Positions 35,025 to 43,737 of a stretch of DNA of 64,000 nucleotides are shown here, piece by piece (position 1 is the first letter of the stretch; each line of letters opens with the position of its first letter). Under the pieces are notes generated by a model. That model had not been told where the DNA came from and made no database searches. It saw only the letters and a list, made by a program, of their open reading frames with translations. The translations under genes and the position numbers were made by a program. The DNA comes from an uncultured Arthrobacter sp. (lineage in GTDB: Bacteria; Actinomycetota; Actinomycetes; Actinomycetales; Micrococcaceae), in assembly GCF_947493765.1 (NCBI RefSeq), contig NZ_CANLSZ010000008.1:1-64000 (forward strand), in the 5' to 3' direction.

Positions 35025-35759
35025 TCAGTCCCGGGGCAGGGCCACCGACGTCTGGGTGCCCGCGTACGCGAAGCCCGCCCTGCGCGCCGTCCGCTGGGAT
35101 GCGGTGTTGTCGGTGCGGGCACGCCACTGGGGCACGAGCCCGGCGGCCATCGCCTCCTCGACCGCGACGGCGGTGATGCGTTGCGCGTAACCCCTGCCCC
35201 GCTTGTCCGGCGGCGTGAGGACTGCCATGTGTGCCAGGATGCCTTCCCAGAGGTCGTACCCCGCGCCGGCCAGCGGCGTCGGTGAGGCGTCGTCCTCCGG
35301 AGTGTCCTCGCCCAGGAGGACGACGGCGTTCTCCATCCGCGCGAGGTTCGCCTCGGCGACGTCGTCGGGCGGGCACCGCTGCTCGAGCGCACGGACGAGG
35401 GCCGCCTCGGAGGACACGACGGCCGGCGCCCCCTCCAGGTGAGGCAGTGTGTCGCAGAAATAGAGCTGGGCCTCCCCGAGTCCCCGGCCCCCGTGGTCGC
35501 GGCTGAGGGCGAGCAGCGTGGAGTGCTGCCTCAGCTCGGCTCCCGGGAGGTCCCGGGCGGCGTCCACGGCCCAGCCGGGGCCGGAGAGGATCTCCCGGCC
35601 GAAGAGGGTCACGAAGGTCAGCACCGTGGCGTCGTCGTCGGCATGCCGGAGCCGGTCCGTGCTGCCGTCGCCGAGCGCGTCGTCGTCGAGCCCCAGCAGC
35701 CTGGCCCAGGCGAAGCGGACGATGGCCACCGTGCCGGTCTCGAGCTCCAGCTCGCTCAT
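35025..35759 (-). CDS. GNAT-family N-acetyltransferase
   Basis: A 244-residue protein. The C-terminal third holds the acetyltransferase core: AVLTPPDKRGRGYAQRITAV (acetyl-CoA pyrophosphate loop) and WRARTDNTASQRTARRAGFA (motif B region). The N-terminal part is less typical. The substrate is unknown. The ATG overlaps the pfkA stop (ATGA), so it is co-translated with the glycolytic gene, an arrangement whose meaning is unclear. Confidence 0.75.
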   Translation of the reverse strand: MSELELETGTVAIVRFAWARLLGLDDDALGDGSTDRLRHADDDATVLTFVTLFGREILSGPGWAVDAARDLPGAELRQHSTLLALSRDHGGRGLGEAQLYFCDTLPHLEGAPAVVSSEAALVRALEQRCPPDDVAEANLARMENAVVLLGEDTPEDDASPTPLAGAGYDLWEGILAHMAVLTPPDKRGRGYAQRITAVAVEEAMAAGLVPQWRARTDNTASQRTARRAGFAYAGTQTSVALPRD

Positions 35760-36781
35760 CCGAACAGGATCGCGGCTTCGTCGTAGCGGTGCTGCGGGAC
35801 CCGCTTGAGGTTCCCGAGCGCCGCCTCGAAGCCCACGTGGACGATCTCGGTGCCCTCCAGCGCAACCATGGTGCCCCAGAGTCCGTCCATGACGGAGTCG
35901 ACCGCCGCCATGCCCAGGCGCGTGGCCAGGACGCGGTCGAACGACGACGGCACGCCGCCGCGCTGGATGTGGCCCAGGATCGTGGCGCGGGTCTCGATAC
36001 CGGTACGGGCCTCGATCTCGGGGGCGAGCTGCTCCGCGATACCGCCCAGCCGGGGGCGGCCGAAGGTGTCGAGCCCGCGCTCGGAGTGCGCCTGCTCCAG
36101 GTGCGAGGGCACGAACCCCTCGGCGACGACGACGAGGGGAGCGCGCCCGCGGGAGTTCGCCATGGACACCCACTCGGTGATCTGCTCGATGCTGGTCCGC
36201 TGCTCGGGCATCAGGATGGCGTGGGCGCCGGAGGCCATGCCCGCGTGCAGGGCGATCCAGCCGACATGGCGGCCCATGACCTCGGCGATCATGCAGCGGC
36301 TGTGGGACTCACCCGTGGTGCGCAGCCTGTCGATCGCCTCGGTGGCGATCTGCACGGCGGTGTCGAACCCGAACGTGTAGTCGGTGGCGTCGAGGTCGTT
36401 GTCGACGGTCTTGGGCACGCCCACGATCTTCAGCCCGAGATCCGTGAGGCGCTTCGCCGCAGCCAGGGTCCCCTCACCACCGATCGCGATGATCGCGTCG
36501 ATGCCCAGGCGCTCCAGGTTCGCGGCGATGGCCTCTGCGCCGCCGTTCCCCTCGAAGGGGTTGGTCCTGGACGTGCCGAGGATGGTGCCGCCCTGCTTGG
36601 AGATACCGCGCACCGCGTGACGGGGCAGGTCGATGACGTCGCCCTCGACCACGCCCCGCCAGCCGTCGCGGAAGCCGACGAACTCCTGGTCGTGCACCTT
36701 GATGCCCTTGAGCACGGCGCCGCGGATGACGGCGTTCAGTCCGGGGCAGTCGCCCCCGCTGGTGAGGATTCCGATCTTCAT
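35756..36781 (-). CDS. pfkA: 6-phosphofructokinase
   Basis: A 341-residue glycolytic kinase. MKIGILTSGGDCPGLNAVIR is the nucleotide loop, IAIGGEGTLAAA and GVPKTVDNDLDATDYTFGFD bear the catalytic Asp residues, and GHIQRGGVPSSFDRVLATRL binds fructose 6-phosphate. PKTVDND rather than PGTIDND places it in the group that includes actinobacterial ATP enzymes and pyrophosphate-dependent ones, so the phosphoryl donor cannot be fixed by eye. AAGGAACCAGGA precedes the ATG. Confidence 0.9.
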   Translation of the reverse strand: MKIGILTSGGDCPGLNAVIRGAVLKGIKVHDQEFVGFRDGWRGVVEGDVIDLPRHAVRGISKQGGTILGTSRTNPFEGNGGAEAIAANLERLGIDAIIAIGGEGTLAAAKRLTDLGLKIVGVPKTVDNDLDATDYTFGFDTAVQIATEAIDRLRTTGESHSRCMIAEVMGRHVGWIALHAGMASGAHAILMPEQRTSIEQITEWVSMANSRGRAPLVVVAEGFVPSHLEQAHSERGLDTFGRPRLGGIAEQLAPEIEARTGIETRATILGHIQRGGVPSSFDRVLATRLGMAAVDSVMDGLWGTMVALEGTEIVHVGFEAALGNLKRVPQHRYDEAAILFG

Positions 36782-36947
36782 GTGTCCTGGTTCCTTACGA
36801 CGAGGTTGGGTCCATCGCGAGCACGCCGTCGGGCCCACCCACGAGTCTAGACTCAGCGGTCGCCGCGCTCCCCGGGGGCCCGGCCGCCGGTGCGGACCGA
36901 CCGCACCGGCGGCGTCCTGCGGGTGCTCCGGCGTCGGCGGGAGCACG

Positions 36948-36953
36948 TAGGCT
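36948..36953 (+). promoter_or_regulatory. -10 box before the lycopene elongase gene
   Basis: TAGGCT about 74 nt before the GTG start at 37027; it would give a 65-70-nt leader containing GAGGAGGA. No clear -35 is visible. Confidence 0.4.
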
Positions 36954-37026
36954 GGTGCCATCCTGCGCACGGGGGACCGAGGTCCCCACGCGCGCGTGCC
37001 CAGCCCGTCCGAGGAGGACATCGACC

Positions 37027-37893
37027 GTGCCCCAGGCAGGTTCCGCGCCGGCAGCGCTGCGCATGGTCCACATCTCCAGGCCGGTGCTGTGGATCAACGC
37101 CCTGGGGACCGGCGTGATCGGGCTCTGGCTCACCGGGAGCCTGTGGCGGGCCGACGCCCTGGTGCTCCTGATCTGGCTGACGCTGCCGTTCAACCTGCTC
37201 ATCTACGGCGTGAACGACATCTTCGACCAGGACACCGACGCCCTCAACCCCCGCAAGGGCTCCCTCGAGGGCGCCCTGATCAGGGCCACCGAGGTGCGCG
37301 CCATCTGGATCTCGGTGCTCGTGGCCAACGTGCCGTTCCTGGTCTGGTTCGCCCTGACGCTGCCCCCGGCGGCCCTGGCCTGGATCGCGGCCTACGCTCT
37401 CGTCTTCGTCTTCTACTCCGCACCGCCCCTGCGCTTCAAGGCCCGCCCCTATCTCGATTCGATCAGCAACGCGGCCTACGCCTTCCCGCTCGTCATCGTG
37501 CCCTACGCGCTCGGGGACGCTCCGGTGTGGGCGGCTGCCCTCGGCCTCATGGCCTGGAGTGCCGCGAAGCACACGTTCGACGCCGTCCAGGACATCGACG
37601 AGGACAGATCGGTGGGGATCACGACGACGGCGGTCCGGCTGGGCGCCCGCGGCGTCGTCGCCTGGAGCGGTGCATGGTGGCTCGCGTCCACCGTCTGCTT
37701 CGCGCTCGTCAACATCCCGGTCGCCGTGGTCAACGCGGTGATCGCCGGAGGCCTGCTGCTCGCCCTGTCCCGGGATCCCCGGCCCGAGACCGGGCACCGC
37801 CTGTACCGGTACTCCATCGCGTTCCCGTACGTGGCCGGGACGGTCGCCGGGGTCCAGCTCGTCGTCGCCCTCACCCTGGATCTGCTGCCGTGA
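37027..37893 (+). CDS. UbiA-family lycopene elongase/hydratase (LyeJ/CrtEb-like)
   Basis: A 288-residue membrane prenyltransferase. The two Asp-rich Mg-diphosphate motifs are LIYGVNDIFDQDTDALNPRK (NDxxDxxxD) and FDAVQDIDEDRSVGI; about eight membrane helices surround them. UbiA enzymes of this size next to a carotenoid desaturase add C5 units to lycopene to form C50 skeletons. The neighbouring desaturase and CruF-like gene point to a bacterioruberin-type elongase rather than one making a cyclic product. GTG at 37027 has GAGGAGGA at about 37011-37018. The stop overlaps the next start (GTGA). Confidence 0.82.
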   Translation: MPQAGSAPAALRMVHISRPVLWINALGTGVIGLWLTGSLWRADALVLLIWLTLPFNLLIYGVNDIFDQDTDALNPRKGSLEGALIRATEVRAIWISVLVANVPFLVWFALTLPPAALAWIAAYALVFVFYSAPPLRFKARPYLDSISNAAYAFPLVIVPYALGDAPVWAAALGLMAWSAAKHTFDAVQDIDEDRSVGITTTAVRLGARGVVAWSGAWWLASTVCFALVNIPVAVVNAVIAGGLLLALSRDPRPETGHRLYRYSIAFPYVAGTVAGVQLVVALTLDLLP

Positions 37894-39320
37894 GCCGCGT
37901 CGTCGTCGTCGGCGGGGGGATCGGCGGTCTCACGGCCGCCGCGCTGCTGGGACGTGCCGGGCACCGCGTGACCGTGCTGGAGGCAGCGGACCGCGTGGGC
38001 GGCAAGAGTCGCCGCATCGACCTGGCGGGGCAGCGGGCCGACACCGGTCCGTCCCTGTTCACGTTCCCGGGCGTCTGGGACGAGCTCCTGCGCCGGCTCG
38101 ATGCCGCAGGGCCGCGGGGCGCACGGAGCGCCGCGGAGGTCGCGGATCTGCGCCTGGAACGGCTCGCGGAGGTCGGGACCTACTTCTACCGTGGCGAGCA
38201 GTGCTCGCTGCCCGTCCCCGAGGGCCACCCCTGGCACGCGGCCTGGACCCGTTTCGCCGCCGAGCACGGCATCCTCGGTCCGGACGTGGCCCGGTTGCTG
38301 ACCACCGGCCCGCTGGAGGCGGGCTCGTACCCGGCGCTCGCACGGCTGGCGGGCCTGTACGGTCCGCGGCTGACCACGCGCAGCTACCTGGACAGCCTCG
38401 CCTGGCTGCCCGACGGGCTGCGGGAGGTCATCGCCATCCACACCCTCAACGCCGGGGTCAGCCCCACCCGCACACCGGCGCTCTATGCCAGCATGCCGGC
38501 GATCATGGCCCACGACGGCGTCTGGATCCCGGAGGGTGGCATCTTCGAACTGGTGCTGGCCCTCGAACGGATCGCGCTCGACGCCGGTGTGGAGATCCGG
38601 ACCTCGGAATCGGCGCAGCGCATCGGGCGGCACCGGGTGGTGACGCACCGGGGCACCTACCCGGCGGACGCCGTTGTCAGTGGCCTCGACGCGCACCGCC
38701 TGGCAGGCCTGCTGGGTGGCCGCGCGTCCAGGACGCCGCGGAAGCTCACCTGCTCCGCCGTCGGGATCTACGCGGTGCTGTCCCGGCCCCTGCCGGCGGG
38801 CACGGCGCGTCACGGCGTGATCATGCCCGACGACCCCGCGGAGCTCTACGCGGCCCTCGAGGCGGGCAGGGAGCCCGAGCAGACCATGGCCTTCGCCAAC
38901 TACTACCCGGCCCACGAGGTGTATCCGAACGCGTCGGCCACCCTGGCGCTGCTCCTCACCGCTCCGGGCAACGGCCGGACCTACTCCCTCGAGGACCCGT
39001 TCGTGCGGCGCGAACTCGAGCGGACCACACGCGTGCTGGGGCTGCAGGAGCCCCTCGAGGACCATTTCGCGTCCCACGAGATCCTCGACCCCGGGTATTT
39101 CGGCGAGCGCGGCTCCGCCGGAGGTGCCCTGTACGGGGCGGTGCACCCGGTGTGGATGAGTGGCCCGTTCCACGTGCCGCCCTACGCGGACCCGCTGCGC
39201 CCCTGGCTCTGGCGGGTCGGAGCCTCGGTGCATCCGGGTGGGGGCCTGCCCGCGGTGCTCGGCGGAGCGATGATGTCCACGCAGAAGCTCCTGGCCGGGC
39301 TCGGCCCCGCCGTGCGCTGA
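37890..39320 (+). CDS. crtD: Carotenoid 3,4-desaturase (CrtD-like FAD oxidoreductase)
   Basis: A 476-residue phytoene-desaturase-family protein. The FAD loop VVVVGGGIGGLTAAALLGRA and VLEAADRVGGKSRR start the protein, and GGGLPAVLGGAMMSTQKLL closes it. It diverges clearly from the CrtI encoded at 62540. Between a UbiA elongase and a CruF homolog, the likely reaction is 3,4-desaturation of the hydrated C45/C50 intermediates on the path to bacterioruberin. Function is inferred from family and context. Confidence 0.8.
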   Translation: MSRVVVVGGGIGGLTAAALLGRAGHRVTVLEAADRVGGKSRRIDLAGQRADTGPSLFTFPGVWDELLRRLDAAGPRGARSAAEVADLRLERLAEVGTYFYRGEQCSLPVPEGHPWHAAWTRFAAEHGILGPDVARLLTTGPLEAGSYPALARLAGLYGPRLTTRSYLDSLAWLPDGLREVIAIHTLNAGVSPTRTPALYASMPAIMAHDGVWIPEGGIFELVLALERIALDAGVEIRTSESAQRIGRHRVVTHRGTYPADAVVSGLDAHRLAGLLGGRASRTPRKLTCSAVGIYAVLSRPLPAGTARHGVIMPDDPAELYAALEAGREPEQTMAFANYYPAHEVYPNASATLALLLTAPGNGRTYSLEDPFVRRELERTTRVLGLQEPLEDHFASHEILDPGYFGERGSAGGALYGAVHPVWMSGPFHVPPYADPLRPWLWRVGASVHPGGGLPAVLGGAMMSTQKLLAGLGPAVR

Positions 39321-39331
39321 GCGCGAGCGGC

Positions 39332-40147
39332 TCAGGGGTTGCGGACGGCGTCCTGCGCCTCGACCGCACCGGTGGGTGCGGTCCGGGACCGGGTCAGCTG
39401 CAGCCGGCGGCGAGCGATCAGGACGATCAGCGCCGCAGCGAGCACGGCGGGGACCACGAGGCCGGAGAAGATGCACACGCTCAGCCACAGGACCATGGAG
39501 ACGAGCAGGCTGTCGAGCAGTCCCGGGCGAAGGGGTACCTCGGTGAGGTGCCGCCCTCCGATCCACGTCACGAGGGCGGACGCGATCAGCCCGGAGATCA
39601 GCCATCCGCCGTAGTTGGAGAGCGGGACCCCGTAGTACGGTCCGCCGCCCGGCCAGATCCAGAACCCGAGGGCCGCGGCTCCCGGGTCGAGGACGCCGTC
39701 GATCACGACCAGCAGCAGCCCGCCGAGCACGATCCTGCGCAGCGCGGTACCGCTGCCGGACACGACGGCGACGGCCCCGATGACGAGCGGCACGTAGGAC
39801 AGCGGCAGCAGATAGGGAACGAGTCCGAGGATGGTGGGACCGAGCGGGTCCCCGTAGTAGAACTCGCCGTACGGCATGTGGGTCGCGACGCCGAATCCCT
39901 CGATGAGATACCCGAAGACGGACACGGCGGCCAGCGCACCCACACCGCGGGCGGGGCCGAACTGCCGGACGATCGCGACGAAGGCGGGCAGGGCGATAAG
40001 CAGATTGAAGCCGTAGGACGCGTAGCTCGCCCCCTCGACATCCGGGAACCGGACCAGGAAGAAGCCGGAGACGAACAGGAACACGCCAGCCGCGATGAGC
40101 AGGCGGGGGAAGCGACGGGCGGCTGGGGTCTTCGGCACGGCACCCAT
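39332..40147 (-). CDS. cruF: CruF-type C50 carotenoid hydratase (DUF422)
   Basis: A 271-residue protein of seven to eight membrane helices of the carotenoid biosynthesis protein family (DUF422). Typical stretches are GYLIEGFGVATHMPYGEFYY, LVPYLLPLSYVPLVIGAVAV and VVIDGVLDPGAAALGFWIWP. In haloarchaea the homolog is bisanhydrobacterioruberin hydratase, which finishes bacterioruberin. It converges on crtD, with only 11 nt between stops. A GTG at 40138 has better spacing from GAGAGG than the ATG at 40147. Confidence 0.8.
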   Translation of the reverse strand: MGAVPKTPAARRFPRLLIAAGVFLFVSGFFLVRFPDVEGASYASYGFNLLIALPAFVAIVRQFGPARGVGALAAVSVFGYLIEGFGVATHMPYGEFYYGDPLGPTILGLVPYLLPLSYVPLVIGAVAVVSGSGTALRRIVLGGLLLVVIDGVLDPGAAALGFWIWPGGGPYYGVPLSNYGGWLISGLIASALVTWIGGRHLTEVPLRPGLLDSLLVSMVLWLSVCIFSGLVVPAVLAAALIVLIARRRLQLTRSRTAPTGAVEAQDAVRNP

Positions 40148-40215
40148 CCTCTCAGGTGCCCGGAGGCGAGGGCGCATCCGGCGCTGGAGCACTCCGTATG
40201 CGCCGGGCTCGCGTG

Positions 40216-40455
40216 TCAGCGGTTCAGCAGCGTCTCGAGGGCGATCGTCCCGTCGGTCTTTGGGAGCAGGAGCCACAGCACCCCGTAGAGCGGGAGGCTG
40301 ATGAAGGGGAGGAGGAAGCTGAGCAGCATCCCGATCCGCACGTAGGAGACGCGCCAGCCGAACTGCTGGGCGATACCGGAGGCTATGCCGCCGAGGAGAC
40401 CTCCCGGAGCCCGTTTGAGGGGGGAGGAGCGCAGGACGCGGTAGAAGGTCTGCAT
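40216..40455 (-). CDS. PspC-domain small membrane protein
   Basis: A 79-residue PspC domain: LKRAPGGLLGGIASGIAQQF followed by GWRVSYVRIGMLLSFLLPF and PLYGVLWLLLPK, the usual amphipathic segment plus two helices. PspC proteins sense or buffer envelope stress. It is the last gene of a minus-strand group of three (40216-42221). Confidence 0.82.
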   Translation of the reverse strand: MQTFYRVLRSSPLKRAPGGLLGGIASGIAQQFGWRVSYVRIGMLLSFLLPFISLPLYGVLWLLLPKTDGTIALETLLNR

Positions 40456-40497
40456 GGTCTGCCTTTCGATGAGGGGGTGCCCGGGACGGGAGGGGAG

Positions 40498-40848
40498 CTA
40501 GCCCTTCCAGTATCCCGGACTCCCGTCGGTCCCAGTGTCTGAACGGTCCGGGTCCGAGTGGTCCAGGTACGAGCGATCCCAGTCGGCGTGGTCCGGGTCC
40601 GAGCGGTCCCGGTCGGCGCCGTCCCGGTCCGCCCCGGAGAGGTGGCGCGAGCGGAGCGAGAGGATGCCGCCGATCACGAGGGACAGCCCGACGCCCACGA
40701 GCAGGCCGAGCGTGAGGATCACCGGATCGATGGAGAGGGCGAAGAACTGCCCGGCGAGGACCAGGGCGGCGATGATCAGGAGCACCGTCCCCCACACGAC
40801 GGTCGTCACGCGTGGGCTGGGTTCCGGCGGGGTGAGGGAGGTGCTCAT
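40498..40848 (-). CDS. Two-helix membrane protein with charged Asp/Arg repeat tail
   Basis: A 116-residue protein: helices at about residues 16-36 (VVWGTVLLIIAALVLAGQFF) and 42-64, then a tail of about 45 residues in which Asp, Arg, Ser and His alternate (ADRDGADRDRSDPDHADWDR). The tail is probably disordered and repeats with a roughly five-residue period. Start overlaps the upstream gene's stop (ATGA). The family is unknown; context ties it to PspC-related envelope sensing. Confidence 0.65.
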   Translation of the reverse strand: MSTSLTPPEPSPRVTTVVWGTVLLIIAALVLAGQFFALSIDPVILTLGLLVGVGLSLVIGGILSLRSRHLSGADRDGADRDRSDPDHADWDRSYLDHSDPDRSDTGTDGSPGYWKG

Positions 40849-42221
40849 GGGGTCTCTCCTGTCGGGGTCGGGTCGACGGTCGCGGGGGGTCCGGGATCCA
40901 CGGGGGCCGGCACCCTGACGAGCGTCACGTCGCTCAGCGCGCCGCCCAGGTCGAGGACGATCGCGGGACCGGCGGTATCGGGTGTCACCTCGTCCCGGCC
41001 CAGATCGAGGGCTCCGACGTCGCCGTCGGCGAAACGTGCGGTGGTGTCGGGCCCGCGGACGCTCACGCTGCTCAACGGCATGCCTCCCCGCAGTTCGACC
41101 GCCACGTCCTCGGGGACCCGCACGGTGACCTCGCTGGCGAGGGAGTTCACCGGCACGACGAGGTCCCGTTCGGGAGCGGGGAGGCCGGTGAGATCGATGG
41201 TGCTCGCTGCCGCGACATTGCCGTACCCCTGCGCCGCCGTCTCGGGGGACCCCGGCCGGGCGATGGTCTGCTGGGCCAGGGCGAGGGTCCCGCCGACGAC
41301 CGCGAAGGAGGCGACGAGTGCGCCGATCGCCGCCACGGCCGCCGTGGCGCCGACGAGGCCGGAGGTCCGGCCCCGCACCCCGAGGGCGATCACGGCGAGC
41401 GCCAGGATGATCGCGGCGGTGGCGAGCGCCACGACCGGGGCGTCGGCGAAGCGGAGGACACCGGTGTGGTCCAGGGCGAGCACGAGGGCGGCGACGGTGA
41501 TCGCTCCACCGACGAGCAGCGCGGTGACGGGCCCGGACGGACGGAGGGGACGCCGCCGCTGCGGCAGCGGATCGGTCCGTTGTCGCAGCGGTCCACCCGG
41601 GCTGCCGGCGGAGGATGCGAACGACGAGCCGGCCCAGGCGCCCTGACCGGGCTGGTAGGGCAGCGGATAGGGCAGGTCCTCCGGCGGCGCCGGCCGGTCC
41701 TCCGGCGCCGCGTCCGCCCGGTCCGGCACTCCCGGCCGGGGCCCGGACCTGCCCGAGCGGTTGACGACCCAGTACACGAAGAGCACGACGGCGCCGATCC
41801 AGAACAGGGCCCACAGCAGCCCGCTCCCGTCGTCCCCGAGGCCGGGGAGGTCGGGCCGCAGCAGCCCCAGGGCCACCAGGACGGAGGCTCCCGTCAGGCC
41901 GGTGGTCCAGGAACCACGCCCCGCCTGCTCCACGTGGATCCGCCCGTCCGGTTCGGGCAGCAGCGCCCACGCGAGGCCGTACAGGAGCACGCCGATGCCG
42001 CCGAAGATCACGAGGACCACGATCAGCCCGCGAACCAGGGCCAGATCGAGGCCGGTGCGGCGGGCCACGCCACCGGCGACACCTCCCACCCAGCGATCCT
42101 GCGTCCGGACGACGTGCAGGCCCCGGATCCAGCGGAAGAACGCGGACGAGGCGGGAGGGTGGTGCTGATCGGCGTGGTCCGGTTCCCGTTGCTCGGCCGG
42201 CCCGCCCGGTGATGGGTTCAT
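40845..42221 (-). CDS. PspC-domain multi-span membrane protein with adhesin-like C-terminus
   Basis: A 458-residue protein. An N-terminal PspC domain (RWVGGVAGGVARRTGLDLAL, followed by two helices ending WALLPEPDG) precedes two further helix pairs and a Pro-rich linker. The last about 130 residues are beta-rich (LVVPVNSLASEVTVRVPEDV, then AVELRGGMPLSSVSVRGPD), resembling the repeated-beta fold found in cell-wall-active and LiaF-like proteins. Divergent from the PspC-histidine kinase; probably part of the same sensory module. Confidence 0.75.
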   Translation of the reverse strand: MNPSPGGPAEQREPDHADQHHPPASSAFFRWIRGLHVVRTQDRWVGGVAGGVARRTGLDLALVRGLIVVLVIFGGIGVLLYGLAWALLPEPDGRIHVEQAGRGSWTTGLTGASVLVALGLLRPDLPGLGDDGSGLLWALFWIGAVVLFVYWVVNRSGRSGPRPGVPDRADAAPEDRPAPPEDLPYPLPYQPGQGAWAGSSFASSAGSPGGPLRQRTDPLPQRRRPLRPSGPVTALLVGGAITVAALVLALDHTGVLRFADAPVVALATAAIILALAVIALGVRGRTSGLVGATAAVAAIGALVASFAVVGGTLALAQQTIARPGSPETAAQGYGNVAAASTIDLTGLPAPERDLVVPVNSLASEVTVRVPEDVAVELRGGMPLSSVSVRGPDTTARFADGDVGALDLGRDEVTPDTAGPAIVLDLGGALSDVTLVRVPAPVDPGPPATVDPTPTGETP

Positions 42222-42345
42222 GCCTCCATCCTTCCGCCGGGAGCGCGCGGGTGCCATCGGGGACTGCCCTGAGTGGACCCTGAGCTGCCCCTGATTCTGC
42301 TCCGGGTGCCGTGCCGCCTGCGTGCCCGCGTGGTCTCATGGAGTG

Positions 42346-43737
42346 ATGAGACCACCCCTGGTGCGCGGGCGCGACGGCGTGATCGCCGGAGTGTGCGCCG
42401 GACTCGCCGTCCACCTGGGGATCGCCGCGGGCTGGATCCGCCTCGCCATGGTCCTGCTCACCCTCGCGTCCGGGGCAGGCGTGGTCCTCTACGGCTGGCT
42501 GTGGCTCTTCGTCCCCACCACCGCCGACCGGGCGGACCTCGACCGCCGGAGCGGCCCTGCCTCGTACATGCGCGACGCCGGCCCCGCCGCAGTCACGCCT
42601 CCGGGTGGGCGGCAGGTCGCGGGACGGGACGCCGGCGCCGGCGCGACAGCACCGGGGCCGCCGCAATCACGCCCGACGCCGACCCAGCCCGGTCCGGGCG
42701 AGCCGGAATCCTGGGGTGAGCGGGCGCGCCGGGCCGGTCGGCGGGAGATCCTGTTCGGCGCGGGACTGCTCATCGCGGCCGCGGTGCTCCTGGCGCAGGT
42801 GCTCGGCGTGCAGGTGGACTGGGCGTTCCTCGTCCCGGTCTCCGTGGTCGTCATCGGCGCGGCGCTCGCCTGGTCCCAGCTCGACGACGCCCGGCGGGCC
42901 CGGCTGGTCAGCCAGGCCCGCGCCGGGAGGCCCGGCTGGGGCGTGCGCCTCGGGGCGGGCATCGTCCTCGTCGTCGCCGGTGTCCTCGTGGCACTGTCCA
43001 GCAGCACGTCGCTGTCCCTGACGATGACCACCCTGATCGCCGTCGTCGCCGTCCTCGCCGGCGTGGGCCTGGTCCTCGCCCCCTGGGGCCTGAAGTTCTG
43101 GCGCGATCTGGAGAGTGAACGGGCATCGCGGGTGCGGGAGGCGGAGCGGGCCGAGATCGCCGCCCATCTGCACGACTCGGTGCTGCAGACGCTCGCCCTG
43201 ATCCAGAACAGGGCGGACTCCGAGACCGACGTGCTGCGCCTCGCCCGGGCCCAGGAGCGGGAACTCCGTCGATGGCTGTTCGCCGATCCTTCCCGGGACC
43301 CGGGCAGCCTGTCCGAGCGCCTCCGCGCGACGGCCGGCGAGATCGAGGATCTCTACGGCCATCCCGTCTCGGTGGTCGCCGTGGGCGATGCCGCCCTCGG
43401 ACCCGCCGAGGACGCCCTCTCCCAGGCGGCGAGGGAGGCCGTGCTGAACGCCGCGAAGCACGCGGACGTGGCCGTCTCGGTGTACCTCGAGGCCGGCCCG
43501 GACAGTATCGAGGTGTTCGTCCGGGACCGTGGTCGCGGCTTCGATCCCGACCAGGTGCCGGCCGACCGCGCCGGGATCCGCGACTCCATCCGCAGCCGGA
43601 TGCTGCGCTACGGCGGCTCGACAGAGCTCAGGACCGGTCCCGACGGCACCGAGGTGCACCTCCGGCTCCCGCGGACCGCCGCCGGTACCGACCGGAGCGG
43701 AGCCTCCGGGGCGGGGAGCGGGAGGGACGCCGGATGA
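42346..43737 (+). CDS. PspC-domain sensor histidine kinase
   Basis: A 463-residue kinase. The N-terminus is a PspC domain (VIAGVCAGLAVHLGIAAGWI), then a Pro/Gly-rich linker, and two helix pairs near residues 140-245. The HisKA_3 box ERAEIAAHLHDSVLQTLALI carries the phosphorylated His; the ATPase domain shows AAREAVLNAAKHADVAVSVY (N box) and FVRDRGRGFDP (G1). It is the NarL-type kinase for the following regulator, joined by ATGA overlap. Likely input is envelope stress through the PspC domain. Confidence 0.87.
   Translation: MRPPLVRGRDGVIAGVCAGLAVHLGIAAGWIRLAMVLLTLASGAGVVLYGWLWLFVPTTADRADLDRRSGPASYMRDAGPAAVTPPGGRQVAGRDAGAGATAPGPPQSRPTPTQPGPGEPESWGERARRAGRREILFGAGLLIAAAVLLAQVLGVQVDWAFLVPVSVVVIGAALAWSQLDDARRARLVSQARAGRPGWGVRLGAGIVLVVAGVLVALSSSTSLSLTMTTLIAVVAVLAGVGLVLAPWGLKFWRDLESERASRVREAERAEIAAHLHDSVLQTLALIQNRADSETDVLRLARAQERELRRWLFADPSRDPGSLSERLRATAGEIEDLYGHPVSVVAVGDAALGPAEDALSQAAREAVLNAAKHADVAVSVYLEAGPDSIEVFVRDRGRGFDPDQVPADRAGIRDSIRSRMLRYGGSTELRTGPDGTEVHLRLPRTAAGTDRSGASGAGSGRDAG

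Noticed and set aside
37503-39605. 700-codon minus-strand frame opposite crtD
   Set aside because: It is antisense to clear carotenoid enzymes; composition is that of a GC-rich shadow.
41466-42212. 248-codon plus-strand frame opposite the PspC protein
   Set aside because: Antisense to a protein with recognisable PspC domain; no start signal.
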